From the NCBI RefSeq assembly GCF_001542915.1, contig NZ_LNNH01000004.1, positions 48,539 through 112,538 of the forward strand: a stretch of DNA of 64,000 nucleotides. Direction: 5' to 3'. The translations under genes and the position numbers were made by a program. The DNA comes from Peribacillus simplex (GTDB lineage Bacteria; Bacillota; Bacilli; Bacillales; DSM-1321). Shown here piece by piece: positions 27,032-35,247 of this stretch. Within the stretch, counting starts at the first letter, position 1. Each line of letters opens with the position of its first letter. The notes beneath the pieces were generated by a model that saw only the letters and a program-made list of their open reading frames with translations, had not been told where the DNA came from and did not search any database.

Positions 27032-28012
27032 ATGGAAATGATACCTTCCCGTCTGCAAGCAGGGGATGAAATACGCGTCATTGCGCCTTCGAGAAGCTTG
27101 GCGATTGTCAAGGGGGAGCAACGGAGATTGGCCGAAGAAAGATTGACGGAGCTTGGTTTTAAGGTGACATATGGAAAAACGGCTTTGTTTCATGATGACT
27201 TTTTTTCGAATTCGATCGAGGACCGGATCGAGGATTTGCATGATGCATTCAGGGATCCGAATGTAAAAGGAATCTTCACAGCCATCGGGGGTTATAATGC
27301 CAATCAATTATTACGGTATATCGATTACGATTTGATTGAAAAAAACCCTAAAGTGTTGATGGGATATAGTGATATAACCGCCATTTTATTGGCTATCCAC
27401 AAAAAAACAGACTTAACTACATACTCCGGTCCGCATTTTTCTACATTCGGGATGAAGGCCGGGCTTGCATACACGATGGAGCACTTCAAAAAGGCCACAA
27501 TCGAAAGTGACAGCTTCTTTCTAGCACCGAGTGAAACGTGGAGTGATGATTCTTGGCATTTGGAACAGGAGGACCGCACCTTCCACCCGAATGACGGGTA
27601 TATGGTCATCCAGGAAGGGGATGCAGCCGGGACCGTCATTGGCGGAAATCTTTGCACCCTCAATTTATTGCAAGGAACAGAGTTCATGCCTTCCCTTAAA
27701 GGACGTATCCTGTTCATAGAAGATGACGAAGAAAGTCATCCATTCAGTTTTGACAGGGATTTACAATCATTGCTGCACCAGCCAGATGCAGGTGGAATCA
27801 AGGGAATCATCATCGGCCGTTTCCAAAAGGAATCGGGAATGACCGATTATGCCTTGCAGGAAATCATTGCAACAAAAAAAGAGCTAAAGGGCATTCCTGT
27901 CATCGCAAATGCCAATTTTGGCCATGTTCATCCATTCGTGACGGTACCAAACGGTTCGAAGGCATCCTTGAATGTGAAGAACGGAAAAGCAACGATCCAT
28001 ATCCAAACATAA
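27032..28012 (+). CDS. S66 family peptidase (LD-carboxypeptidase/MccF-like)
   Basis: A 326-residue serine peptidase of family S66. The nucleophile lies in LMGYSDITAIL (GYSD), with a Glu/His pair suggested by LFIEDDEES and FGHVHPF. N-terminal blocks are LQAGDEIRVIAPSRS and AIGGYNANQLL. Members either trim peptidoglycan tetrapeptides (LD-carboxypeptidase) or detoxify microcin C-like compounds (MccF); sequence alone does not decide, and no export signal is seen. In-frame ATGs at 27020, 27032 and 27038 share one GAAGGGAG site; 27032 or 27038 is more likely. Confidence 0.85.
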   Translation: MEMIPSRLQAGDEIRVIAPSRSLAIVKGEQRRLAEERLTELGFKVTYGKTALFHDDFFSNSIEDRIEDLHDAFRDPNVKGIFTAIGGYNANQLLRYIDYDLIEKNPKVLMGYSDITAILLAIHKKTDLTTYSGPHFSTFGMKAGLAYTMEHFKKATIESDSFFLAPSETWSDDSWHLEQEDRTFHPNDGYMVIQEGDAAGTVIGGNLCTLNLLQGTEFMPSLKGRILFIEDDEESHPFSFDRDLQSLLHQPDAGGIKGIIIGRFQKESGMTDYALQEIIATKKELKGIPVIANANFGHVHPFVTVPNGSKASLNVKNGKATIHIQT

Positions 28013-28194
28013 ATTCATATAATTGCGCCGTTCAGAAGTGGACGGTGTTTTAATCTGTTTGGGCAGGCAGAAATATAGTTTCGTTTTTGGCGTTTTTTAG
28101 GAGGGGACCGTTTAATCCGCTCTGGAAATTTCCTTGTTTAATAAGCATTATTAGGGAATATGAGTCTAATTGTTCAAATTCTATATTTTTCTGA

Positions 28195-28200
28195 TATAAT
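28195..28200 (+). promoter_or_regulatory. -10 element of the 28.2-kb gene
   Basis: TATAAT with a weak TTGTTC -35 19 bp upstream (28170-28175), 33 bases before the GTG start. Confidence 0.35.
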
Positions 28201-28232
28201 ACTAAGAGATTTAAAATAGAAAAGGTGATTAT

Positions 28233-28562
28233 GTGTTATTAACAATTCAAGCATCCAGTCGTTTAGAAGGGGCTTTGGCCGAATATAATAAAAAGGGCCG
28301 TGTAAGCCATACTTGCTTCGTATGTAACGAAGACACTTCCAATGGGGATGCAAGTAACTTGAACTACTATAAGCTAGGAACTAAAAAGGTTTGTCTTTCT
28401 TGCATGAAAGATGTTTTGCGTCATCCATCTTTAAAAGAGTATGAATATGTACATACTTCAGTTATCGATAAAACTGCTTTTTATAAAAATGTGCTGGCTG
28501 TTTTAAAGGATGAAAGTTTTTTGGAATCGATTCGTGAACAAAAACTAATACCCGCATTGTAA
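28233..28562 (+). CDS. small protein with paired CxxC motifs, unknown
   Basis: A 109-residue soluble protein. CFVC (about residues 28-31) and CLSC (about 54-57) form a probable zinc-binding pair, and the rest is helical and charged. The start is GTG with AAAGGTG upstream. It is monocistronic, between its own promoter and a perfect terminator, 180 bp before the lysine/beta-lysine locus. The family is not recognised; a regulatory zinc-knuckle role is only a possibility. Confidence 0.65.
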   Translation: MLLTIQASSRLEGALAEYNKKGRVSHTCFVCNEDTSNGDASNLNYYKLGTKKVCLSCMKDVLRHPSLKEYEYVHTSVIDKTAFYKNVLAVLKDESFLESIREQKLIPAL

Positions 28563-28563
28563 G

Positions 28564-28597
28564 AAAAAAGTGTATCTCTCGTGGATACACTTTTTTT
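28564..28597 (+). terminator. terminator before the yodT operon
   Basis: A 13-bp AAAAAAGTGTATC/GATACACTTTTTT stem with a T run. Confidence 0.9.
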
Positions 28598-28665
28598 GTC
28601 AATTTTTTTTGGCAATTCTTTGAAACTAAGAAATTGAGTCCTTTACAGGCTTAGAGCAAATTCCT

Positions 28666-28695
28666 AGCAAGATTGCCGTACACAGGACATACACT
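28666..28695 (+). promoter_or_regulatory. possible sigma-E promoter of the yodT operon
   Basis: CATACACT (28688-28695) fits the sigma-E -10 CATACANT. The -35 region has no clear ATA element, so support is partial. In B. subtilis this operon belongs to the sigma-E regulon. Confidence 0.3.
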
Positions 28696-28740
28696 GTATT
28701 ATACTGCATGTGTTTTTTTAGAGAAGGAGAGTGTGGGCTT

Positions 28741-30087
28741 ATGCAGCAGTCTTCATTAATTAAGCCGGTCTTAGGGGGAGCCTACCCGACCATCAGTCAT
28801 GGTCAAGGCGTTTTTTTATACGACAAAAAAGGAAAGGATTACCTGGATGCCTCCTCCGGTGCGGTTACTGCCAATATTGGCCATGGTGTTCAGGAAGTGA
28901 TGGAGGCGATGGTTAAACAGGCTAAACAGGTTTCATTCGTTTATCGGTCACAGTTTACTAGTGAAGCAGCAGAAGAACTTGCCGAGAAAATAGCTGAATT
29001 GACAAAGGGGGATCTAACGTATAGCTTTTTTGTGAACAGCGGCTCCGAAGCGACTGAAACGGCTTTGAAAATTGCGATTCAGCATTGGCAGGAAAAAGGA
29101 AAGCCACGGAAGCAAAAAGTCATTTCACGCTGGATGAGCTACCATGGTATTACGATGGGGGCGCTATCGATGTCTGGTCATCCAATTCGCCGGGAACGGT
29201 TCACCTCCATGCTTGAATCCTATCCTTCCGTGTCTCCGCCCTATTGTTACAGGTGTCCGCTTCAACTTGATGCACACACGTGCGGGATGGCCTGTGCGTC
29301 GGAATTGGAAGCATCAATACGCAGAATTGGCAGTGACAACATAGCGGCATTCATTGCCGAACCTGTCATCGGTGCTGCGGGAGGGGCCATCGTCCCGCCT
29401 GATGGCTATTTTCAAAAGCTAAAGAAAATCTGCGAGGAGCATGACATATTATTCATTGCCGATGAAGTCATGACAGGCTTTGGCCGGACCGGTAAGATGC
29501 TTGCCTGTGAGCATTGGGATGTTGAACCAGATATCGTTACATTTGGCAAAGGGATGAGCGGCGGATATACCCCGATAGCTGCGGCAGTCATGACCAAAAA
29601 AGTGATGGAGCCGATACTGGGGGGATCAAGGTCCATCATGGGCGGTCACACGCTTAGTGCGAATCCATTATCGTGTGCCATTTCGTTGGCCGTATTGAAA
29701 TATGTCGAGGAGAATGAACTGGTCGAGAAATCAGGCGATCGGGGGAAAGACCTGAGCAGGGGCCTGAAGAAACTGGCGCGGAAATATTCCTTTATTGGTG
29801 ATATCCGTGGCAGAGGTTTATTGATTGGCCTCGAATTCGTTCAGGACAAAGTCGCAAAGACCCCGTTTCCAAACCCGGCCGATGTGACCCAGGCAATCAT
29901 TGAATTGGGCATGAAAAATGGTATACTCCTCTATCCTGCAGCAGCAGGCCTTGACGGTGTAACCGGATCGGCGATCATCATTTCCCCGCCGCTGACGATA
30001 ACGGAAGAAGAATGTGCTGAATTGTTAATGAGGATTGATATAACTTTTCAGCAATTTAATGAAACTTTGGGCAAGTTGCCATCCTAA
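28741..30087 (+). CDS. yodT: class III PLP aminotransferase YodT
   Basis: A 448-residue class III aminotransferase. The PLP pocket is seen as NSGSEATETALKIA, IADEVMTGFGRTG and the Schiff-base lysine in VTFGKGMSGGYTPI. It heads a tight run with two CoA-transferase subunits, a deacylase and a beta-lysine acetyltransferase, so its substrate is probably an acylated or CoA-linked beta-amino acid in lysine breakdown. The ATG at 28741 has GAAGGAGA upstream. The gene comes first here, whereas yodT is last in the B. subtilis operon. Confidence 0.85.
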   Translation: MQQSSLIKPVLGGAYPTISHGQGVFLYDKKGKDYLDASSGAVTANIGHGVQEVMEAMVKQAKQVSFVYRSQFTSEAAEELAEKIAELTKGDLTYSFFVNSGSEATETALKIAIQHWQEKGKPRKQKVISRWMSYHGITMGALSMSGHPIRRERFTSMLESYPSVSPPYCYRCPLQLDAHTCGMACASELEASIRRIGSDNIAAFIAEPVIGAAGGAIVPPDGYFQKLKKICEEHDILFIADEVMTGFGRTGKMLACEHWDVEPDIVTFGKGMSGGYTPIAAAVMTKKVMEPILGGSRSIMGGHTLSANPLSCAISLAVLKYVEENELVEKSGDRGKDLSRGLKKLARKYSFIGDIRGRGLLIGLEFVQDKVAKTPFPNPADVTQAIIELGMKNGILLYPAAAGLDGVTGSAIIISPPLTITEEECAELLMRIDITFQQFNETLGKLPS

Positions 30088-30104
30088 CGAGGAAGTGAAT
30101 CGCC

Positions 30105-30818
30105 GTGTCTGAAAATACATTCGGGAAAATTTGCCGTTTTGAAGATATTGTCCATCTGTTTAAAGATCACCAGTCCATCCTTTATGGCGGCTTCGGTGGC
30201 ATAGGGACACCTCCGGGCTTAATCAATCTGATTTTGGAAACAGGCATTAAGCATCTAACCTTGATTGGTAATGATACGGGCTTCCCCGAGATAGGCATCG
30301 GAAAACTGGTCACGCAGCGCCGTGCCAAAAAAGTCATCGCCTCCCATATCGGTTCCAATCCCAACGCTGGTTCACTAATGAACAACGGTGAACTAGAGGT
30401 GGAATTCTCCCCGCAAGGGACACTCGCCGAACGCATCAGGGCTGGCGGGATGGGCCTGGGTGGGATACTGACTGATATCGGCATCGATGCCGATATCGTC
30501 CGGGATGGCAAACAGATCATCAACCTCGGTGATGAACGATATTTGGTTGAACCGGCATTAACGGGGGATATCGCCATCGTTTATGCAGAAATGGCAGATT
30601 CGTATGGTAATTTAATATTTGATAAAACCGCGCGGAATACGAATCCGCTCGTGGCGATGGCCGGCAAAATCACGATTGTCGAAGCACGGCACATCGTTCC
30701 GCTAGGCTCAATGGATCCCGAGGATATCATTGTACCGGGAGCCTTTGTCGATCATATCATTCCTTCGAAAGGAGTCGATTGGAAGTGGGCTTGGGAACCG
30801 AAGATAGAAATCGATTAG
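30105..30818 (+). CDS. yodS: CoA-transferase subunit A
   Basis: A 237-residue family I CoA-transferase alpha subunit. SILYGGFGGIGTPPGLI resembles the SGGFG-type N-terminus of these subunits, and GLGGILTDIG and the ADSYGNLIFDKTARN segment follow. Together with the next gene it would move CoA between an acyl intermediate and an acid such as acetate or acetoacetate. The start is GTG 18 bases after the yodT stop. Its 3' end overlaps the next gene by about 40 bp. The symbol rests on subunit type and neighbours; yodS and yodR could be exchanged. Confidence 0.82.
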   Translation: MSENTFGKICRFEDIVHLFKDHQSILYGGFGGIGTPPGLINLILETGIKHLTLIGNDTGFPEIGIGKLVTQRRAKKVIASHIGSNPNAGSLMNNGELEVEFSPQGTLAERIRAGGMGLGGILTDIGIDADIVRDGKQIINLGDERYLVEPALTGDIAIVYAEMADSYGNLIFDKTARNTNPLVAMAGKITIVEARHIVPLGSMDPEDIIVPGAFVDHIIPSKGVDWKWAWEPKIEID

Positions 30819-31450
30819 CGAAACGTGCTGCAGCTGAAATTAGCAATGGAATGCTGGTCAACTTAGGGATCGGGATGCCATCGCTCGTCCCGAATCATCT
30901 CATCCATGCTCGCGATGTGATGTTTCATGCAGAAAATGGCCTTGTGGGAATGGGCAGTGCTCCTGACAGGGGAAAAGAAGATGCTCATCTTTGCAATGCC
31001 GGTGGACAGCCGATCACCATCAGGGACGGGGCTTCCTACTGCGATAGCACGGTTGCATTCGGCATGATACGGCAGGGCTTGGTGGATATCACGATTCTTG
31101 GAGCCCTTCAAGTCAGTGAAGCGGGAGACCTTGCCAATTGGATCGTCCCGGGCAGTCGGGTGCCAGGCATGGGCGGTGCCATGGAACTGGCGGCAAAGGC
31201 TAAAAAGGTCATCGTCTTGATGGAGCATTGTGATAAAACGGGAATGTCTAAAATAGTCGAAACATGTACGTTACCGTTAACGTCCAAAAAATGCGTACAT
31301 ATGATCATCACGGAGCTTGGCGTGTTTTCCGTAACGAAAGCAGGCCTCCTATTGACCGATATATTTGCAGCCGCAAGCATAAGTGAAATCAGGAAAAAGA
31401 CCGGAGCCTCCTTTACTGTGTCTAATAACATCCATATTTTACAAGAGTGA
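30779..31450 (+). CDS. yodR: CoA-transferase subunit B
   Basis: A 223-residue CoA-transferase beta subunit. The catalytic glutamate lies in MFHAENGLVGMGSAP, with GIGMPSLVPNHL before it and GAMELAAKAKKVIV later. AAAGGAG inside yodS serves a TTG start at 30779 or a GTG at 30785. The overlap with subunit A fits equimolar synthesis of a two-subunit enzyme. Its stop is followed directly by the yodQ leader. The role is activation of an intermediate in beta-lysine degradation, inferred from context. Confidence 0.82.
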   Translation: MEVGLGTEDRNRLAKRAAAEISNGMLVNLGIGMPSLVPNHLIHARDVMFHAENGLVGMGSAPDRGKEDAHLCNAGGQPITIRDGASYCDSTVAFGMIRQGLVDITILGALQVSEAGDLANWIVPGSRVPGMGGAMELAAKAKKVIVLMEHCDKTGMSKIVETCTLPLTSKKCVHMIITELGVFSVTKAGLLLTDIFAAASISEIRKKTGASFTVSNNIHILQE

Positions 31451-31467
31451 GAGAGGAGAATGGATAT

Positions 31468-32733
31468 ATGTACGAGAATGAAATAAGGACGTGGCTGAAG
31501 GACTCACGGACTAAGGCTGTTCAATTGCTGCAAAAGCTGGTCCAGGAACCGAGCAGGAGAGGGCAGGAAGGGAGTGCACAAGCCATAGTCGTCGAGAAGT
31601 GCAGGCAACTTGGGCTTGAAATAGATTTGTGGGAAATCGGGGATGAGCAATTGCGGAATCATCCTCATTTTTATTGTGATCGCAAGGATTTTAAAGGAAA
31701 TCCGAATCTTGTCGCGATAAAAAGAGGAACCGGCAGCGGGAAGTCGATTATTTTGAACGGTCATATTGATGTAGTCCCAGAAGGTGATCATTCAGCATGG
31801 CAAGACGAACCGTATAGTGGCAGATTGATGGACGGAAAAGTATTCGGAAGGGGAACGACCGATATGAAAGGCGGCAATGTTTCCTTATTGCTGGCGATTG
31901 AAGCGATTGTCGAGTCAGGTATCCAATTGAAGGGAGACGTGATTTTTCAGAGTGTGATTGAAGAGGAAAGCGGGGGTGCCGGGACGCTAGCCGCGGTCAT
32001 GCGCGGATACAAAGCGGATGGGGCGATCATCCCGGAACCTACCAATATGAAACTATTTCCGCTGCAGCAGGGATCGATGTGGTTTCGGCTGATCGTAACA
32101 GGAAAGTCTGCGCATGGAGGCACAAGGTATGAAGGAGTCAGTGCCATTGATAAAGCAGTGGTCGTCATGAAAGAAATCAAGCAGCTTGAACAAGTTCGGA
32201 ACGAGCCACTCCGTCATTCGCTTTATAAAAATGTCCCCATCCCGGTTCCGATCAACATAGGAAGCCTGACAAGCGGCAATTGGCCTTCTTCCGTGCCCGA
32301 TACAGCCGTCCTTGAAGGACGATTCGGCATTGCCCCTACAGAAACCATGGAGGAGGCACAGATGTCGCTGATCCAATTGATCGAAGCCATGAATGAACGT
32401 GATGAATGGTTCAAGGAAAAGCCGATTATATTGGAATGGTTTGGTGCCAGGTGGCTGCCTGGCAGTCTCGAAACGAACCATCCGCTAATGAAAACGATTG
32501 GAACGTATTATGAAAAGGTGAGGGGGAAAGAGCCGGTTGTCGAAGCATCTCCTTGGGCGACGGATGGAGGCTATCTGTCAACGGTGGGTTCGACCCCCGT
32601 CGTCGTGTTTGGACCGGGAGAAACGAAGCTGGCCCACGACGCCAACGAATATATAGAAGTGGATAAAATGATGCAGGCTGCGGAAATCATCGCCTTGACC
32701 ATTATCGATTGGTGTGAGGCCGAGCAGAATTAA
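31468..32733 (+). CDS. yodQ: M20 family deacylase YodQ
   Basis: A 421-residue member of the M20/ArgE/DapE metallopeptidase family. Metal ligands and the catalytic base appear in LNGHIDVVPEGD, RGTTDMKGGNV and EEESGGAGT, with a dimerisation-domain motif GKSAHGG. It probably removes an acyl (acetyl) group from an N-acylated lysine-derived intermediate, the counterpart of the acetyltransferase YodP encoded next. The ATG at 31468 follows AGAGAGGAGAA; the GTG at 31447 has no RBS of its own. A weak hairpin (32746-32779) separates it from yodP. Confidence 0.85.
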   Translation: MYENEIRTWLKDSRTKAVQLLQKLVQEPSRRGQEGSAQAIVVEKCRQLGLEIDLWEIGDEQLRNHPHFYCDRKDFKGNPNLVAIKRGTGSGKSIILNGHIDVVPEGDHSAWQDEPYSGRLMDGKVFGRGTTDMKGGNVSLLLAIEAIVESGIQLKGDVIFQSVIEEESGGAGTLAAVMRGYKADGAIIPEPTNMKLFPLQQGSMWFRLIVTGKSAHGGTRYEGVSAIDKAVVVMKEIKQLEQVRNEPLRHSLYKNVPIPVPINIGSLTSGNWPSSVPDTAVLEGRFGIAPTETMEEAQMSLIQLIEAMNERDEWFKEKPIILEWFGARWLPGSLETNHPLMKTIGTYYEKVRGKEPVVEASPWATDGGYLSTVGSTPVVVFGPGETKLAHDANEYIEVDKMMQAAEIIALTIIDWCEAEQN

Positions 32734-32745
32734 TCATTTTCCGAG

Positions 32746-32779
32746 TGGTCTGATTCCAATAAGGGTCAGGCCTTTTGTT
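32746..32779 (+). terminator. weak terminator or attenuator between yodQ and yodP
   Basis: A 7-bp stem GGTCTGA/TCAGGCC with a 12-base loop followed by TTTTGTT; readthrough into yodP is likely. Confidence 0.5.
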
Positions 32780-32813
32780 ACAATGGTAACTGGGTATGAA
32801 AGGAGCGAAAAGA

Positions 32814-33662
32814 ATGGAAACGGGAATCATCGAAAAACAAATTAAAAAGCAGCGCTGCACCATTCATTTGACGATCGACCACTTTAATAAGCGAGTCAGG
32901 GTGGAGGATTATCTCGGTCATTTTCAAGAATGCATCGAGGAAACTTTAAAGGCGGCCGCCGACATGGCTGCAGAGAAAATCATTTTCAAGACCCGCAAAG
33001 AAAACCTTCAGGAATTGCTCTCCCGGGGCTTCTTATACGAAGGCAGCATCGATAGGTTCTTTTTGGGAAGCGACTGCTTCTTCCTTGTCAAATATACCAG
33101 GAATGAACGGCGAAACAGTGTCGAATGGGATAAGGAAGATCGAATCCTCACCGATGTTTTGAATTTGCCGAGTAAAGCGGGACGGGATGAACCGCCGTCC
33201 ACTTATCAGGTTCGCAAAGCGGAGCTAGCGGATGCCAAACAGCTTGCACAGTTATATGGCAAGGTTTTCGAGGTATATCCAACACCGATGAATGATCCGG
33301 CATATGTGAAAAAATGCATCGAAAACGGAACGGTTTTTTATATCTATCTTCACGAAGGGAAACTTGTCAGTGCCGCTTCAGCCGAAATTGATGCTTTTTA
33401 CCATAATGCAGAAATCACCGATTGTGCGACATTGCCGGAACATCGGCAGTTCGGGCTGATGAAGCATCTGATTGCCAATATCGAAGACTATCTCATTTCA
33501 CATGAAATTTATTGCATCTATTCGATTGCCAGATCGCTCTCATTCGGGATGAATGCGGCACTGCATCAGCATGGCTACTCCTATCGGGGGCGCCTCGCCA
33601 ATAATTGTTACATCTTCGATAAACTTGAAGATATGAATCTATGGGTGAAAAATTATACATGA
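32814..33662 (+). CDS. yodP: beta-lysine N-acetyltransferase YodP/AblB
   Basis: A 282-residue GNAT-family protein with a C-terminal acetyltransferase domain (about 135-275), in which LPEHRQFGLMKHLI is the acetyl-CoA motif. The N-terminal half, with FKTRKENLQELLSRGF, is typical of the AblB/YodP group that acetylates beta-lysine. Together with KamA it could produce N-epsilon-acetyl-beta-lysine, or protect a catabolic intermediate. The ATG at 32814 follows AAAGGAGCG. It is separated from yodQ by 80 bp with a weak hairpin. Confidence 0.85.
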   Translation: METGIIEKQIKKQRCTIHLTIDHFNKRVRVEDYLGHFQECIEETLKAAADMAAEKIIFKTRKENLQELLSRGFLYEGSIDRFFLGSDCFFLVKYTRNERRNSVEWDKEDRILTDVLNLPSKAGRDEPPSTYQVRKAELADAKQLAQLYGKVFEVYPTPMNDPAYVKKCIENGTVFYIYLHEGKLVSAASAEIDAFYHNAEITDCATLPEHRQFGLMKHLIANIEDYLISHEIYCIYSIARSLSFGMNAALHQHGYSYRGRLANNCYIFDKLEDMNLWVKNYT

Positions 33663-33742
33663 TTGCTCAATTTTAAGCGGAACTTGGCAAGTTTTCGGCA
33701 TTTCCTCATATACATGTAGCAAGTATGAACTTGAGGAGGGGT

Positions 33743-35125
33743 ATGTTGCCGGGTGAATCATTTAATACACGCGAGGTACTGGAAGCAATTTTGGATACCA
33801 TTGATGAAGGGATTCATGTGATCGATCCAAAAGGGCAGACCATCTTCTATAATGGGGTTGCAGCCAACCACGACGGAATGAAAAGAAGTGAAGTGCTGGG
33901 GAAACCATTGCTGGAGGCCTTTCCTTCTTTGAATCATAAATCATCCACATTACTGCGAGTTATCAAATCGGAAAAACCTATCTACAACTATAATCAGTCC
34001 TATGTAAATGCACATGGGCGAATCATTGAAACGCTTAATACGACCCTTCCGATAAATGTTGATGGGGTCATCGTAGGTGCCATTGAAATCGCAAAGGATT
34101 ACTCAAGTTTAAAGCAATTATCGGAAAGGCTAGCGGACCTGGAAAGCTCGCTCAAGACAAGTAAGAATCCTGAAAAGAAACCGGAGCCCGGCCATTTGCA
34201 TCGTTTCTCGGAAATCTTAACGAGTGATCAACAGTTCAAAAGCTTGATATCAAAAGGAAAGCGGGCCGCCCGTTCCTCTTCATCGGTATTGGTCTATGGA
34301 GAGAGCGGCGTAGGAAAAGAGCTTTTTGTCCAAAGCATCCATCGCGAATCCAGCCGGGGAATGGAGCCCTTCATTGCCCAAAACTGTGCGGCATTACCAG
34401 GGGAGCTTTTGGAATCGCTCTTATTCGGTACGGCTAAAGGAATTTACACAGGTGCTTTGGAGCGCAAGGGATTATTTGAATTGGCGCATGGCGGGACTTT
34501 GTTTCTGGATGAATTGCAGTCGATGCCGATTGACCTGCAGGCAAAGCTATTGCGCGTGCTGGAAGATGGATCCATCAGGAGGATAGGAGGCGCAGGAAGC
34601 GTACAGGTGGATGTCAGGGTCATGGCAGCGATGAATATCGATCCCAAAAAGGCCGTTTCGGAAAACAAACTTAGACCGGATTTATTTTACAGGTTGAACG
34701 TATTGAGTTACGAGCTTCCTCCGCTAAGGGAGAGAGCGAAAGATATCGAGCTTTTGACGGAGCATTTCATATCCATGAATAATAGGAAATTAGGAATGGA
34801 CATTAAAGGCGTCGATGAGGAGATCAGGCTTTTTTTTCAGCACTATCAATGGCCAGGCAATGTTAGGGAGCTGAAACATACGATTGAATTCATGATGAAC
34901 CATACTGAGCAGGAAATTTTGATTCTCGAAGATTTGCCCCAGTTGTTAAAGAAACAATCATCTTCACCTCAAGAGGTCCTTCCGCTTAGGGAGGCAATGC
35001 TTGAGATGGAAACTAAATTGATTACCGATGCTCTTCTTCAAACAAAGGGGAATGTTTTTCAAGCATCGAAGCTATTGCAGATTCCTCGACAGACGCTGCA
35101 ATATAAAATCAGGAAACATACTTGA
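33743..35125 (+). CDS. sigma-54-dependent transcriptional activator (KamR-like)
   Basis: A 460-residue enhancer-binding protein. It has a PAS sensor domain (about 1-120), an AAA+ sigma-54 interaction domain with Walker A GESGVGKELF and Walker B GGTLFLDEL, and a C-terminal Fis-type helix-turn-helix (GNVFQASKLLQIPRQTLQYKI). The sigma-54-contacting loop reads GIYTGA instead of GAFTGA. A near-perfect -24/-12 promoter lies 70 bp downstream, before kamA. A sigma-54 activator of the kam locus is known in B. thuringiensis, so this is its likely equivalent. GAGGAGGGG precedes the start; TTG at 33746 is an alternative. Confidence 0.85.
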   Translation: MLPGESFNTREVLEAILDTIDEGIHVIDPKGQTIFYNGVAANHDGMKRSEVLGKPLLEAFPSLNHKSSTLLRVIKSEKPIYNYNQSYVNAHGRIIETLNTTLPINVDGVIVGAIEIAKDYSSLKQLSERLADLESSLKTSKNPEKKPEPGHLHRFSEILTSDQQFKSLISKGKRAARSSSSVLVYGESGVGKELFVQSIHRESSRGMEPFIAQNCAALPGELLESLLFGTAKGIYTGALERKGLFELAHGGTLFLDELQSMPIDLQAKLLRVLEDGSIRRIGGAGSVQVDVRVMAAMNIDPKKAVSENKLRPDLFYRLNVLSYELPPLRERAKDIELLTEHFISMNNRKLGMDIKGVDEEIRLFFQHYQWPGNVRELKHTIEFMMNHTEQEILILEDLPQLLKKQSSSPQEVLPLREAMLEMETKLITDALLQTKGNVFQASKLLQIPRQTLQYKIRKHT

Positions 35126-35195
35126 ATGCAAAAAATCCGGATGCAATCGCTGCAGTCCGGATTTTTTTATGGGTAATGGAAATTTCCGGGTCATT

Positions 35196-35212
35196 TTGGC
35201 ACCTCTCTTGCA
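35196..35212 (+). promoter_or_regulatory. sigma-54 (SigL) -24/-12 promoter of kamA
   Basis: TTGGCAC (35196-35202), 5 bp, TTGC (35208-35211) matches the consensus TTGGCAC-N5-TTGCW. It lies 36 bp before the kamA start codon and just after the activator gene. The activator should bind upstream, within the end of its own gene or the intergenic region. Confidence 0.92.
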
Positions 35213-35247
35213 TTTAATACTACTATCATAACTCAGGAGGTATGACC

